Shown here one piece after another: positions 1-9,627 of a stretch of DNA of 10,207 nucleotides. The translations under genes and the position numbers were made by a program. Where the stretch lies: positions 1 to 10,207 of the forward strand of contig JARDZH010000027.1 in the NCBI GenBank assembly GCA_029240955.1, given 5' to 3'. Every line of letters begins with the position of its first letter. Within the stretch, counting starts at the first letter, position 1. A model generated the notes under the pieces. The model searched no databases. It had not been told where the DNA came from and saw only the letters and a program-made list of their open reading frames with translations. This DNA comes from Pseudomonas sp. (GTDB lineage Bacteria > Pseudomonadota > Gammaproteobacteria > Pseudomonadales > Pseudomonadaceae).

Positions 1-85
1 TACCTTGGCAGAGCTGGAAAATAACCTGTTCAATGCCACCCGTAGTATCCGGGTAATAGGTTTTGAAGAAGTGAAGAACGCGCAT
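1..85 (-). CDS. GT4-type glycosyltransferase, N-terminal fragment (divergent gene, runs off left edge)
   Basis: Read on the minus strand from the ATG at 85-83, the sequence encodes 28 residues beginning MRVLHFFKTYYPD and continuing TTGGIEQVIFQLCQG before the window ends. A short beta strand followed by a Gly-Gly-Ile-Glu turn is the classic start of GT-B fold, GT4-family glycosyltransferases. The wording resembles the WbpY/WbpZ-type rhamnosyltransferases of the Pseudomonas common polysaccharide antigen, but this is from memory and the specific assignment is uncertain. An in-frame ATG 13 codons upstream (124-122) is possible; 85 is preferred because MRVLHFF is the usual family start. The Shine-Dalgarno is weak (CGGG about 6 nt upstream). 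The gene is divergent from the secretion operon, and its acceptor and sugar cannot be judged from 28 residues. A plus-strand reading frame over the same bases (2-136) is taken to be its shadow. Confidence 0.75.
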   Translation of the reverse strand, partial: MRVLHFFKTYYPDTTGGIEQVIFQLCQG

Positions 86-368
86 GTCGTACCCGTGTGC
101 ACTGCTGGGGACTGCTTGATGCATGTCCACGAATGAAGCAAATCTGTTACTCGCCTGAGGCGCCAAATGCCAGTCGACAAACGGGCGATGGTAAGAACTC
201 TATAGGGAACTTTACCCGTGTGGTTGGGCATAGGCCATAGTCGATAAAGAAAATTTCAGGTAGGAAATCTTCGCCAGCTGCCGGATCTGAAGGCTTTTTC
301 ATTTATAGGGCGTTGGCCGGGTGTTACACTCGCGCGCTTTTCCATACCCCCGTGGCAGTCAGGAAATT
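86..368. promoter_or_regulatory. Divergent intergenic region between glycosyltransferase and secretion operon
   Basis: No gene is seen in these 283 bases, which must hold the start signals for both divergent transcripts. No convincing sigma-70 -35/-10 pair was found. Noticeable short elements are GGAACTTTA at 206-214, TAAAGAAAATTTC at 245-257 and GTAGGAAAT at 260-268. Near-identical elements recur around 9444-9498 and 9612-9627 beside the DUF4214 gene. GAACTT at 207-212 matches the -35 of AlgU-type promoters, but no matching -10 lies 16-17 nt downstream. A regulatory role is inferred from position and from the recurrence of the motifs. Confidence 0.5.
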
Positions 369-2108
369 ATGCACAAGGTTCACGACAACAGCTTGCAGGC
401 TGCCTTAAAGGCTTGTAAGGGAAGTTTTATATCGGTTGGTATCTTCAGTCTTTTTGTTAACGCCTTGATGCTGGTTCCGACCTTCTACATGCTGCAGGTG
501 TACGGGCGGGTGGTGACCAGCGGCAGTATCACGACCCTGGTTATGTTGACCATCATCATGACCATTCTGTTGGTGACGCTTGGATCGCTGGAGTGGATCC
601 GCTCGCGCATCATGGTTCGAGTGAGCACCAAGCTGGACGTCCTGCTGAGCCGGGACGTTTATCGGGCAAGCTTCAAGCGCGCGCTGCAAAGCGGTGGTAT
701 GGATGCATCGGCCCAGCCCATGAACGATCTGACCGGGCTGCGTCAGTTCTTGACGGGCAACGGGGTATTCGCGTTTTTCGATGCGCCCTGGCTTCCTATA
801 TATATAGCCGTGATGTTCATGTTCCATCCGTATTACGGATGGGTTGCTATCGGCAGTGCCATCGTACTTCTGATTCTTGCTTACTTTAACGAGAAAGGGA
901 CCAGCAAAGCATTGGGCGATGCCAATAAAGAGAACATCGCCGCTACCCTGCAAACCACCAAGAATCTGCGCAATGCCGAAGTCATTGAATCAATGGGCAT
1001 GCTCAATACGCTGATCCAGCGCTGGAGCAACCGTCAGCGCAAGGTCTTGATTCTGCAGTCCCAGGCGAGCGACAAGGGCGGCATCTTCAGTGCCATTTCC
1101 AAGACCTTCCGGATGTTGATTCAGTCGCTGATTCTGGGGCTGGGTGCCTACCTGGCGGTCAATCATGAAATCAGCCCGGGTCTGGTGATTGCAGGTTCTA
1201 TTCTGCTGGGCCGAGCACTGGCGCCGATCGACATGATCATTGGCAGCTGGAAAGGGTTCATCGCGGCGCGCTCACAGTACGAACGCTTGAACGGCATCAT
1301 GGAAAACCTCAATGCTGAACCTCAGCGCATGGCATTGCCGGCACCGGTAGGCCACGTGGTCGTCGATAACCTGATCGTCGGTGCGCCGGGAGGCAAGACG
1401 CCTATCCTGCGCGGTATCAGCTTCGGCGTTCCAGCGGGTTCCATTGTCGGGATCATTGGCCCAAGCGCCTCCGGCAAATCGACCCTCGCACGGGCATTGA
1501 TGGGCGTTTGGGCGCCACAGCACGGCACCGTGCGTCTCGACGGCGCGGACATCAGCAACTGGGACAAGGAAGAGCTGGGCCCTTACCTGGGTTATCTGCC
1601 GCAGGACATTGAGCTGTTCGAAGGCAGCATCAGCGAAAACATCGCCCGTTTTGCAGACGTCGATGCCGAGAAGGTAGTGCTGGCTGCAAAAACAGCCGGT
1701 GTGCATGAAATGATCCTGCACCTGCCTAGTGGCTATGACACCGTTATTGGCAGCGAGGGCGTGAACCTCTCCGGCGGTCAGCGGCAGCGCATCGGCCTTG
1801 CGCGTGCAATCTACGGCTCACCTCGCCTGATTCTGCTCGACGAACCGAACTCCAACCTCGATGAAGTCGGCGAGCGCGCTCTGGCCTCGGCCCTTCAGCA
1901 GCTCAAAGCCAACGGGTCCACCGTTTTCGTCATTACCCACCGCACCACCATTCTTGCGCACCTCGATCGCCTGCTGGTGATGAGTGAAGGCGGAGTCAGC
2001 ATGTATGGTCCGCGCGATCAGGTGATGGAAGAACTCAACAAGCAACAATTGGCCGCTCAACAACGAGCGGCTCAGGTTGGCACAGGCACGGCTCCGGCCG
2101 GTGCCTGA
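369..2108 (+). CDS. Type I secretion ABC transporter (permease/ATPase, PrtD/RsaD/HasD type)
   Basis: This is the inner-membrane energy component of a type I secretion system; it recognises an unfolded substrate, usually by its C-terminus, and drives its export by ATP hydrolysis. The 579-aa length fits the PrtD/RsaD branch, which lacks the N-terminal peptidase-like domain of HlyB. Membrane segments are visible near residues 20-43 and 54-78, plus two central hydrophobic regions. The nucleotide-binding domain has Walker A GPSASGKST (364-372, Lys370), signature LSGGQ (467-471), Walker B LILLDEP (487-493, Asp491/Glu492) and the switch His524, so it appears catalytically intact. The ATG at 369 is chosen because AGGA lies at 361-364 and the family start follows; an upstream in-frame GTG (321) would add 16 atypical residues. 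It is the first gene of a tight operon with its two export partners. The nearby DUF4214 protein is the likely substrate by position. Confidence 0.95.
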   Translation: MHKVHDNSLQAALKACKGSFISVGIFSLFVNALMLVPTFYMLQVYGRVVTSGSITTLVMLTIIMTILLVTLGSLEWIRSRIMVRVSTKLDVLLSRDVYRASFKRALQSGGMDASAQPMNDLTGLRQFLTGNGVFAFFDAPWLPIYIAVMFMFHPYYGWVAIGSAIVLLILAYFNEKGTSKALGDANKENIAATLQTTKNLRNAEVIESMGMLNTLIQRWSNRQRKVLILQSQASDKGGIFSAISKTFRMLIQSLILGLGAYLAVNHEISPGLVIAGSILLGRALAPIDMIIGSWKGFIAARSQYERLNGIMENLNAEPQRMALPAPVGHVVVDNLIVGAPGGKTPILRGISFGVPAGSIVGIIGPSASGKSTLARALMGVWAPQHGTVRLDGADISNWDKEELGPYLGYLPQDIELFEGSISENIARFADVDAEKVVLAAKTAGVHEMILHLPSGYDTVIGSEGVNLSGGQRQRIGLARAIYGSPRLILLDEPNSNLDEVGERALASALQQLKANGSTVFVITHRTTILAHLDRLLVMSEGGVSMYGPRDQVMEELNKQQLAAQQRAAQVGTGTAPAGA

Positions 2109-2121
2109 CGGGAAAGTATCA

Positions 2122-3444
2122 ATGAATCAGAGACTCATCAGCAGCACTGATAACTTCGCGGACCTTCCGATGTCCGATCACAAGACCCGTCGCCTCGGCT
2201 ACGGGATCCTGATCGTCGTCTTCGGCATCTTCGGCACCTGGGCTGCAGTGGCACCGCTGGACGGCGCCGTTCACGCGCCCGGCGTGGTCACGGTTCAGAC
2301 GTATCGCAAGACGGTTCAGCATCTCGAAGGCGGCATCGTCAAAGACGTTTTGGCGCACGATGGCGACATCGTCAAGAAAGGTGACCCGCTGATCGTGCTC
2401 GACGACGCCCAGCTGCGCGCCGAGTACGACATGACGCATAACCAGTTCATCGCTGCCAAGGCCATGGAGGCCCGCTTGCTGGCCGAGCGTGACGACCTCC
2501 CTCAAATCGACTTCGGCACCATGGTCGAGGCCGAGAGCCCACGCGGTATCGAAGCGCGTAACGGTGAAACCCAGGTCTTCAACGCCCGTCGCGGCGCTCG
2601 TCTGGGCCAGATTTCCGTGCTGCAGGAACGCATTGGTCAGCTCAATGCCCAGATCAAAGGCACGGACGCCATGATCGGTACCAAGAACAATCTGGAAAAG
2701 TCCTACACCAGCGAAATTACCGAGCTGACCGACCTGTTGTCCCAAGGCTTCATCGACAAGCAGCGGATGCTAGAGCAGGAACGCAAGCTGGACATGCTCA
2801 AGTCTGAAGTGGCCGATCATCGTTCGAACATCACCAAAACGCGCCTGCAGATCAATGAAACCCAGCTCCAGATCCTGCAGATCAACAAGGACTTCAACTC
2901 CGAAGTCGCCCGCGACCTGGCTGAAGTCCAGACCAAGGCCTACGACCTGCAAGAGCGTACCGCTGCCCTGGCCGATCGCTTGAACCGGATCATCATCCGT
3001 GCTCCGGACGACGGCATGGTCATCGGCATGACCGTGCACACCATCGGCGGCGTCGTGCGCCAGGCCACACCATTGCTGGACATCGTACCTTCGGTGTCCG
3101 ATCTGGTCGTCGAGGCTCAGGTCGCTCCGAACGATATCAACCGCGTTGCGATCGGCAAGTTCGCGGACATGCGTTTCACCGCCTTCAACAGCGCGACCAC
3201 GCCGGTGATCCAGGGCGTCGTCACGTCGATCTCGGCAGACCGGTTGACCAACGAAAAGACTGGCATGCCGTACTACCTGGTACGCGCTAACGTCACGCCG
3301 GAAGGCTTGAAGAAACTGGGTGATCGCAAGCTGTTGGCCGGTATGCCGGCAGAAGTGCTGATCAACTCGGGCGAGCGCACCATGCTGCAGTACCTGTTGC
3401 AGCCTGCACGTAATGCCATTTCTGAATCGATGATCGAGGAGTGA
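2122..3444 (+). CDS. Type I secretion membrane-fusion (periplasmic adaptor) protein, HlyD/PrtE family
   Basis: This protein bridges the inner-membrane ABC transporter and the outer-membrane channel across the periplasm. The 440-aa protein has a short cytoplasmic N-terminus, one transmembrane helix (about 25-44) and a lipoyl/barrel-sandwich half-motif around 55-95 (containing HLEGGIVKDVLAHDGD). A long coiled-coil region follows (about 100-285, repeated L/Q/E heptads such as VLQERIGQLNAQI). The second lipoyl half (RAPDDGMV, from Arg293) and a beta-barrel C-terminal part ending LQPARNAISESMIEE complete it. This is the standard PrtE/HlyD order and length. The ATG at 2122 is chosen over an in-frame TTG at 2077 because GGGA at 2110-2113 gives an 8-nt spacing and the TTG would start inside the preceding gene. 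It lies 13 nt after the transporter stop, so co-transcription is expected. Confidence 0.94.
   Translation: MNQRLISSTDNFADLPMSDHKTRRLGYGILIVVFGIFGTWAAVAPLDGAVHAPGVVTVQTYRKTVQHLEGGIVKDVLAHDGDIVKKGDPLIVLDDAQLRAEYDMTHNQFIAAKAMEARLLAERDDLPQIDFGTMVEAESPRGIEARNGETQVFNARRGARLGQISVLQERIGQLNAQIKGTDAMIGTKNNLEKSYTSEITELTDLLSQGFIDKQRMLEQERKLDMLKSEVADHRSNITKTRLQINETQLQILQINKDFNSEVARDLAEVQTKAYDLQERTAALADRLNRIIIRAPDDGMVIGMTVHTIGGVVRQATPLLDIVPSVSDLVVEAQVAPNDINRVAIGKFADMRFTAFNSATTPVIQGVVTSISADRLTNEKTGMPYYLVRANVTPEGLKKLGDRKLLAGMPAEVLINSGERTMLQYLLQPARNAISESMIEE
3436..3441 (+). promoter_or_regulatory. Shine-Dalgarno GAGGAG deciding the GTG start of the outer-membrane channel gene
   Basis: GAGGAG sits inside the last codons of the preceding gene and lies 5 nt before the GTG at 3447. 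An alternative in-frame GTG at 3441-3443 overlaps this site, so 3447 is the better start. Position inside the upstream gene fits translational coupling. Confidence 0.7.
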
Positions 3445-3446
3445 CC

Positions 3447-5896
<2,450 letters not shown>

Positions 5897-5903
5897 TATC
5901 TGT

Positions 5904-5929
5904 TAGCTAGATAGCTATATATCTAGCTA
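5904..5929. repeat. AT-rich, CTAG-rich inverted repeat after gmd
   Basis: Arms TAGCTAGATA (5904-5913) and TATCTAGCTA (5920-5929) are perfect 10-bp complements around a 6-nt loop. Three CTAG tetranucleotides fall within this short stretch and its next base; CTAG is generally rare in enterobacterial and pseudomonad genomes. It begins 7 nt after the gmd stop and ends just before the terminator. It may be an extra mRNA 3'-end hairpin or a protein-binding site; no function is shown. Confidence 0.7.
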
Positions 5930-5930
5930 G

Positions 5931-5962
5931 AAAAGGGTCGCGTGAAAACGCGGCCCTTTTTT
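5931..5962 (+). terminator. Rho-independent terminator of the secretion-gmd operon
   Basis: Stem GGGTCGCGT (5935-5943) pairs with ACGCGGCCC (5948-5956) through nine pairs including one G-U, closed by a GAAA tetraloop, and is followed by six T (5957-5962). Four A (5931-5934) lie before the stem, so it could also work weakly on the other strand. It separates the operon from the downstream glycosyltransferase gene. Confidence 0.92.
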
Positions 5963-6038
5963 ATAGGCGTAAAACTTCACACGGCAAGAGCGACCCCGAC
6001 CGCCGGCAACCTGCTTATGATGCTTGGCATCCGGACGG

Positions 6039-6061
6039 GTTCGCGAGCAAGCTCGCTCTTA
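6039..6061. repeat. REP-type palindrome of fluorescens-group Pseudomonas
   Basis: The core GCGAGC-AA-GCTCGC (6043-6056), in the context GTTCGCGAGC...TCTTA, matches the well-known short extragenic repeat of fluorescens-group genomes. Only one copy is seen, so no paired REPIN is present here. It lies just before the large glycosyltransferase and would be translated if the gene began at the in-frame TTG at 6024. That argues for the later ATG at 6090. Confidence 0.8.
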
Positions 6062-6089
6062 CCGAGACACACTTCAAATTGGTCTAGCC

Positions 6090-9000
6090 ATGCATAACGA
6101 AACACAGGTCACCATCCACCAGTTCGCCATCAGTGTCAGCCACGGCGACGGCATCAGTAACGGCATGATGCTGACCCGCAAGCTGCTGCGTCTGGCCGGC
6201 ATCAAGTCCGATATCTACTGCATCCGGCCTTCAGACCAGATGGCGGGTGACGTGTTGTGCATGGACGATTACCTGCCGGGCAGCGCCGATGCGCTGCTGG
6301 TGCATCACGGCATTGGCAACCCGGTCGAATCCTGGCTACGCGACCTGCCGGAACGCAAATTCATGGTGTTCCACAACATCACGCCGGGCGAACTTTTTCC
6401 GCCCGACCACGCGATCCAGCCGATGCTCGCCCACGGTTGGGAGCAGGTCGACAGCTGGCGCCACTGGCTGACCGGCAGCATTGCCGACTCCCAGCAAAAC
6501 CTGCAGGAACTGCTCAAGCGCGGTTACGACGAACACAACACCACCGAAATTCCACTGCTGGTGGACCTGGACCGCATCCAGCCCCACGCGGTCAAGCGGC
6601 ACGATACCCCGCGTCCGTTCACCCTGCTGTTCGTGGGCCGGATCATGCCGCACAAAAACCAGCTGATGCTGGTAGAAGCCTTCGCGCAGCTGCTGCGCAA
6701 CACCCAGGTGCCGTTGCAGCTCTACATCGTTGGCGGCTTCACCGTTGCCGAGTACAAGGACCAGATCGAGCAGCGCATTCGCGAGCTGGGCATCGAAGCC
6801 TTCGTCAACCTCACCGGCAAGGTCGACGACGACACGCTCAACGCCCTGTATTGCCGCAGCGACCTGTTCGTGTCCTTGAGCAAGCACGAAGGCTTCGGCA
6901 TGCCGCTGATCGAAGCGATGGCCCACGGTCTGCCGGTGCTGGCGTATGACGCGCCGCACAGCAACGTGGTCCACACCCTGGGCACGGCCGGTCTGCTGCT
7001 GGACAATGCCGAACCTGTCGAGGTTGCGGCGACCATCGCCCAGATCATGGAAAACCCCGCACTGCGCCGCAGCATGAAACAGCGCGGTGCCGAGCGTATG
7101 CACGAGTTTGCCTACCAGCACCTTTACGATCGCCTGAGTGCCTTTCTGGCCCGGTTCGACATCCAGCTGCCGCACTTCAGCTTTCCGGTCGAGGCACCGC
7201 GCGCGGCCGTGGACTTCCGGGTCGAAGGGCCGTTCGACAGCACCTACAGCCTGGCGTTGGTCAATCGCGAACTCGCCAGGGCGCTCGCCGAACACGGCCA
7301 CAAGACCGCGCTGCGTGCCACGGAAGGTCCGGGCCCGATCCCTGTCGATCAAGCGTTTCTGCTCGACAACCCGGACTGCGCCCAACTGTGCGCCCGGGCC
7401 GAACAGCCTGCGCGTAACGTGCTGCGCCTGATGTACCCGCCACGGGTCACCGACATGCAGGGCGATCTGAACGTCATGTCCTGCTACGGCTGGGAAGAGT
7501 CTTGCCTGCCGCAAGCCTACTGCCATGATTTCAACCACCAGACGCACCTGATCACCAGCATGTCGAGCTGGGTCACCACCACCCTGCAAGACAACGGTGT
7601 CACCGCGCCGCTGGCCACGGTGGGGCTTGGGGCAGACCACATCCTCAAGGCCGACATCGACTTCAACAGCCTGCCGCCCATGCCGCAGACCACCGACCAG
7701 CGCCTCAAGCTGCTGCACGTGTCGTCCTGCTTTCCGCGCAAAGGCGTCGACGTATTGCTCAAGGCTTATAGTCAGGCGTTCACGGCCCAACAGCCGGTTG
7801 TGCTGATCATCAAGACCTTCCCCAACCCGCACCACAACATCCAGCAGCAGCTGGCCGACTGGCGTGCCGAGTTCCCGGACGCACCAGCTGTGGAGCTGAT
7901 CGAACAGGACCTGCCGGACTCAGCCCTGCGTGCGCTCTACACCCTGGCCGATGCGCTGGTCGCGCCGTCCCGCGGCGAAGGCTTCGGTCTGCCGCTGGCC
8001 GAAGCGATGCTGCACCGCTTGCCGGTGATCGTCACCGGTGCCGGTGGCCAGAGCAACTTCTGCACACCCGACACCGCCTGGCTGATCGACTACCGCTACG
8101 AGCGCGCCCGCACGCACCTGCAGGCTGCTGCGTCGGTCTGGTTCGAGCCGGATGCCGATCATTTGACCCGTCTGCTTCAGGCGTTTCATCAGGCCTGGAG
8201 CACGGGCGGGCTTGAAGCCATGACGGCTCCGCGCGTTGCGGCCGCTGAGGCCTTGATCCGCAGCCGCTTCACCTGGTCGGAAGTGGCCAAGGCCAGCGCC
8301 GAAGCCATTGACTGGGCCGGGCGTCAGCCCTTGCTGAAAAAAGCCCCGCGCCTGGGTTCGGTGACGTCCTGGAACAGCGCCTGCGGCATCGCCACCTACA
8401 GCACCAAATTGCTGCTGCCGGCGTTTGGTCTGGATTGCCGGATCTTTGCCAACGACGACGCCGTGCTCACCGCCGGTGATCAACCCAACATCGAGCGCTG
8501 CTGGACAGCGGGGGACCACGACTCGCTGGATCGCCTCAAGGCGGCCATCGAAGCGTCCGGCGTCGACACGCTGCTGCTGCAGTTCAACTTCTCGTTCTTC
8601 AACCTCAAGGCTTTTGCCGGGTTGCTGGACTGGGCTCATGGCCGGGGCATTCGCACGCTGGTGGTGTTCCACTCCACGGCCGACGTGAAGCACGGCGAAA
8701 CCCTCAAGTCGCTGCGCGACCTGCGCGAATCGCTGGCCCAGTCAGCGCGCCTGATGGTGCACAGCGTGGGCGACATGAACCGCCTCAAGGACTTCGGCCT
8801 GCGCGACAACCTGCTGATGTTCCCCCACGGCGTGATCGACACACCGCCGCCGGCACCTGGTCCGCTCCAGTTGGCCGCCAACCTCAAGGGCAAGACCATC
8901 ATTGCCAGCTATGGCTTTTTGCTCCCGCACAAGGGCATGCCGGAGCTGATCGAGGCTTTCGCGTTGCTAGCCCGCAAGGACCCGACGCTGCACCTGCTGC

Positions 9001-9470
9001 TGGTCAACGCGCAATACCCGGTCGCGGCATCGGCCGAGCTGGCCGAAACCTGCCGCGGGCGTATTCAGCAGGACGATCTCAAAGGGCGGGTGACGCTGAT
9101 TACCGACTACCTGACCGACGAGCAATCGCTGGCCTGGCTGGGCATGGCTGACGCCATTGTGTTCCCGTACCAGCACACGCAAGAGTCTTCGAGTGCCGCA
9201 GTGCGTTGGGGTTTGAGCACCGGTCGTCCGGTTTTCTGCACCCCGCTGGCCATCTTTGAAGACGTGGCGGATGCGGTCACCTTCCTGCCCGGCACTGATA
9301 GCGAAACAATGGCCTATGGTTTGCGTCAGAATCTGGACGCAGGCCCGAAATCATTGCAGGAAACCTGGCTCCGCAATCACGGGTGGACAACCGTTTCAGC
9401 GCGTTTGAGGAACATCCTCACGTCGCTCTCGGCAGAAATTCACGGAACTTTAGCCGACAAAAAAAAGTGA
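6090..9470 (+). CDS. Large multidomain glycosyltransferase with three tandem GT-B/GT4-like units
   Basis: This 1126-aa protein has no signal peptide or membrane helix and probably acts in the cytoplasm. Unit 1 (about 1-375) has VGRIMPHK (Arg184, Lys189) and EGFGMPLIE (Glu267/Glu275), the donor-binding pocket and E-X7-E motif of GT4 retaining enzymes. Unit 2 (about 380-735) has SSCFPRKG (Lys551) and EGFGLPLAE (Glu630/Glu638). Unit 3 (about 750-1126) opens with CGIATYS (765-771) and has YGFLLPHKG (941-949), but reads QESSSAAVRW, where the second Glu is replaced by Trp1040. Three-unit enzymes such as E. coli WbdA and S-layer glycan synthases build repeating polymers, so successive linkages by one protein are plausible; sugar and acceptor are unknown. 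The ATG at 6090 is chosen over an upstream TTG (6024), although no good Shine-Dalgarno precedes it. It lies downstream of a terminator, so it needs its own promoter or read-through. Confidence 0.9.
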   Translation: MHNETQVTIHQFAISVSHGDGISNGMMLTRKLLRLAGIKSDIYCIRPSDQMAGDVLCMDDYLPGSADALLVHHGIGNPVESWLRDLPERKFMVFHNITPGELFPPDHAIQPMLAHGWEQVDSWRHWLTGSIADSQQNLQELLKRGYDEHNTTEIPLLVDLDRIQPHAVKRHDTPRPFTLLFVGRIMPHKNQLMLVEAFAQLLRNTQVPLQLYIVGGFTVAEYKDQIEQRIRELGIEAFVNLTGKVDDDTLNALYCRSDLFVSLSKHEGFGMPLIEAMAHGLPVLAYDAPHSNVVHTLGTAGLLLDNAEPVEVAATIAQIMENPALRRSMKQRGAERMHEFAYQHLYDRLSAFLARFDIQLPHFSFPVEAPRAAVDFRVEGPFDSTYSLALVNRELARALAEHGHKTALRATEGPGPIPVDQAFLLDNPDCAQLCARAEQPARNVLRLMYPPRVTDMQGDLNVMSCYGWEESCLPQAYCHDFNHQTHLITSMSSWVTTTLQDNGVTAPLATVGLGADHILKADIDFNSLPPMPQTTDQRLKLLHVSSCFPRKGVDVLLKAYSQAFTAQQPVVLIIKTFPNPHHNIQQQLADWRAEFPDAPAVELIEQDLPDSALRALYTLADALVAPSRGEGFGLPLAEAMLHRLPVIVTGAGGQSNFCTPDTAWLIDYRYERARTHLQAAASVWFEPDADHLTRLLQAFHQAWSTGGLEAMTAPRVAAAEALIRSRFTWSEVAKASAEAIDWAGRQPLLKKAPRLGSVTSWNSACGIATYSTKLLLPAFGLDCRIFANDDAVLTAGDQPNIERCWTAGDHDSLDRLKAAIEASGVDTLLLQFNFSFFNLKAFAGLLDWAHGRGIRTLVVFHSTADVKHGETLKSLRDLRESLAQSARLMVHSVGDMNRLKDFGLRDNLLMFPHGVIDTPPPAPGPLQLAANLKGKTIIASYGFLLPHKGMPELIEAFALLARKDPTLHLLLVNAQYPVAASAELAETCRGRIQQDDLKGRVTLITDYLTDEQSLAWLGMADAIVFPYQHTQESSSAAVRWGLSTGRPVFCTPLAIFEDVADAVTFLPGTDSETMAYGLRQNLDAGPKSLQETWLRNHGWTTVSARLRNILTSLSAEIHGTLADKKK

Positions 9471-9482
9471 AATTTCCTACGG
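9469..9482. repeat. Copy 1 of a 14-bp direct repeat GAAATTTCCTACGG
   Basis: The 14 bases recur exactly at 9614-9627, 145 bp further on. This copy overlaps the stop codon of the large glycosyltransferase. The shorter inverted form GTAGGAAAT occurs at 260-268 upstream of the secretion operon. A regulator-binding site is possible, not shown. Confidence 0.6.
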
Positions 9483-9533
9483 GCTTATAGAAAATTTCTC
9501 ATGGACAATCACGAAATAGTTAGGCGACGGCTA

Positions 9534-9563
9534 TTGTTACGCCACTCTTTTGACATGTATGAT
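9534..9563 (+). promoter_or_regulatory. Candidate sigma-70 promoter for the DUF4214 leader
   Basis: TTGTTA (9534-9539) and TATGAT (9558-9563) are 18 nt apart and match the -35 and -10 consensus at 4/6 and 5/6. A perfect TTGACA at 9550-9555 also exists, but its best -10, TAGGAT (9576-9581), is 20 nt away. Either would give a 5' leader of roughly 175-195 nt containing the terminator-like hairpin. Confidence 0.4.
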
Positions 9564-9611
9564 CGGTGCGGTCTGTAGGATACGTCCCTGATACCTTTGA
9601 GAAAAAGTCTC

Positions 9612-9627
9612 AGGAAATTTCCTACGG
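9612..9627. repeat. Palindrome AGGAAATTTCCT with copy 2 of the 14-bp repeat
   Basis: AGGAAATTTCCT (9612-9623) is a perfect 12-bp palindrome. It overlaps the second copy of GAAATTTCCTACGG (9614-9627). It has the form of an operator for a dimeric regulator and lies about 50 nt downstream of the candidate promoter, but no regulator is identified. Confidence 0.6.

Noticed and set aside
2..136. Plus-strand frame of 44 codons open from the left edge, as if the 3' end of a gene
   Set aside because: The same bases on the minus strand give a clear glycosyltransferase N-terminus, while the plus reading resembles nothing recognisable.
207..230. AlgU-type promoter starting with GAACTT
   Set aside because: No TCTGA- or TCAAA-like -10 element lies 16-17 nt downstream; kept only as a shared motif.
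280..299. Possible terminator GCC...GGC followed by five T
   Set aside because: Only three base pairs support the stem.
321..368. Upstream GTG start for the ABC transporter
   Set aside because: It adds 16 atypical residues and lacks a good ribosome-binding site; the ATG at 369 has AGGA just upstream and the usual family start.
2077..2121. TTG start for the adaptor protein inside the transporter gene
   Set aside because: The 15 added residues are not adaptor-like and the ATG at 2122 has GGGA at good spacing.
6016..6021. TATGAT as a -10 for the large glycosyltransferase
   Set aside because: No acceptable -35 hexamer is found 16-18 nt upstream.
6336..7835. 499-codon antisense frame over the large glycosyltransferase
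   Set aside because: Composition is typical of an antisense shadow, and the sense strand has intact GT4 motifs throughout.
9459..9466. Run of eight A at the end of the glycosyltransferase gene as a slippage or phase-variation site
   Set aside because: It encodes the last Lys codons just before the stop, so slippage would change only the extreme C-terminus.
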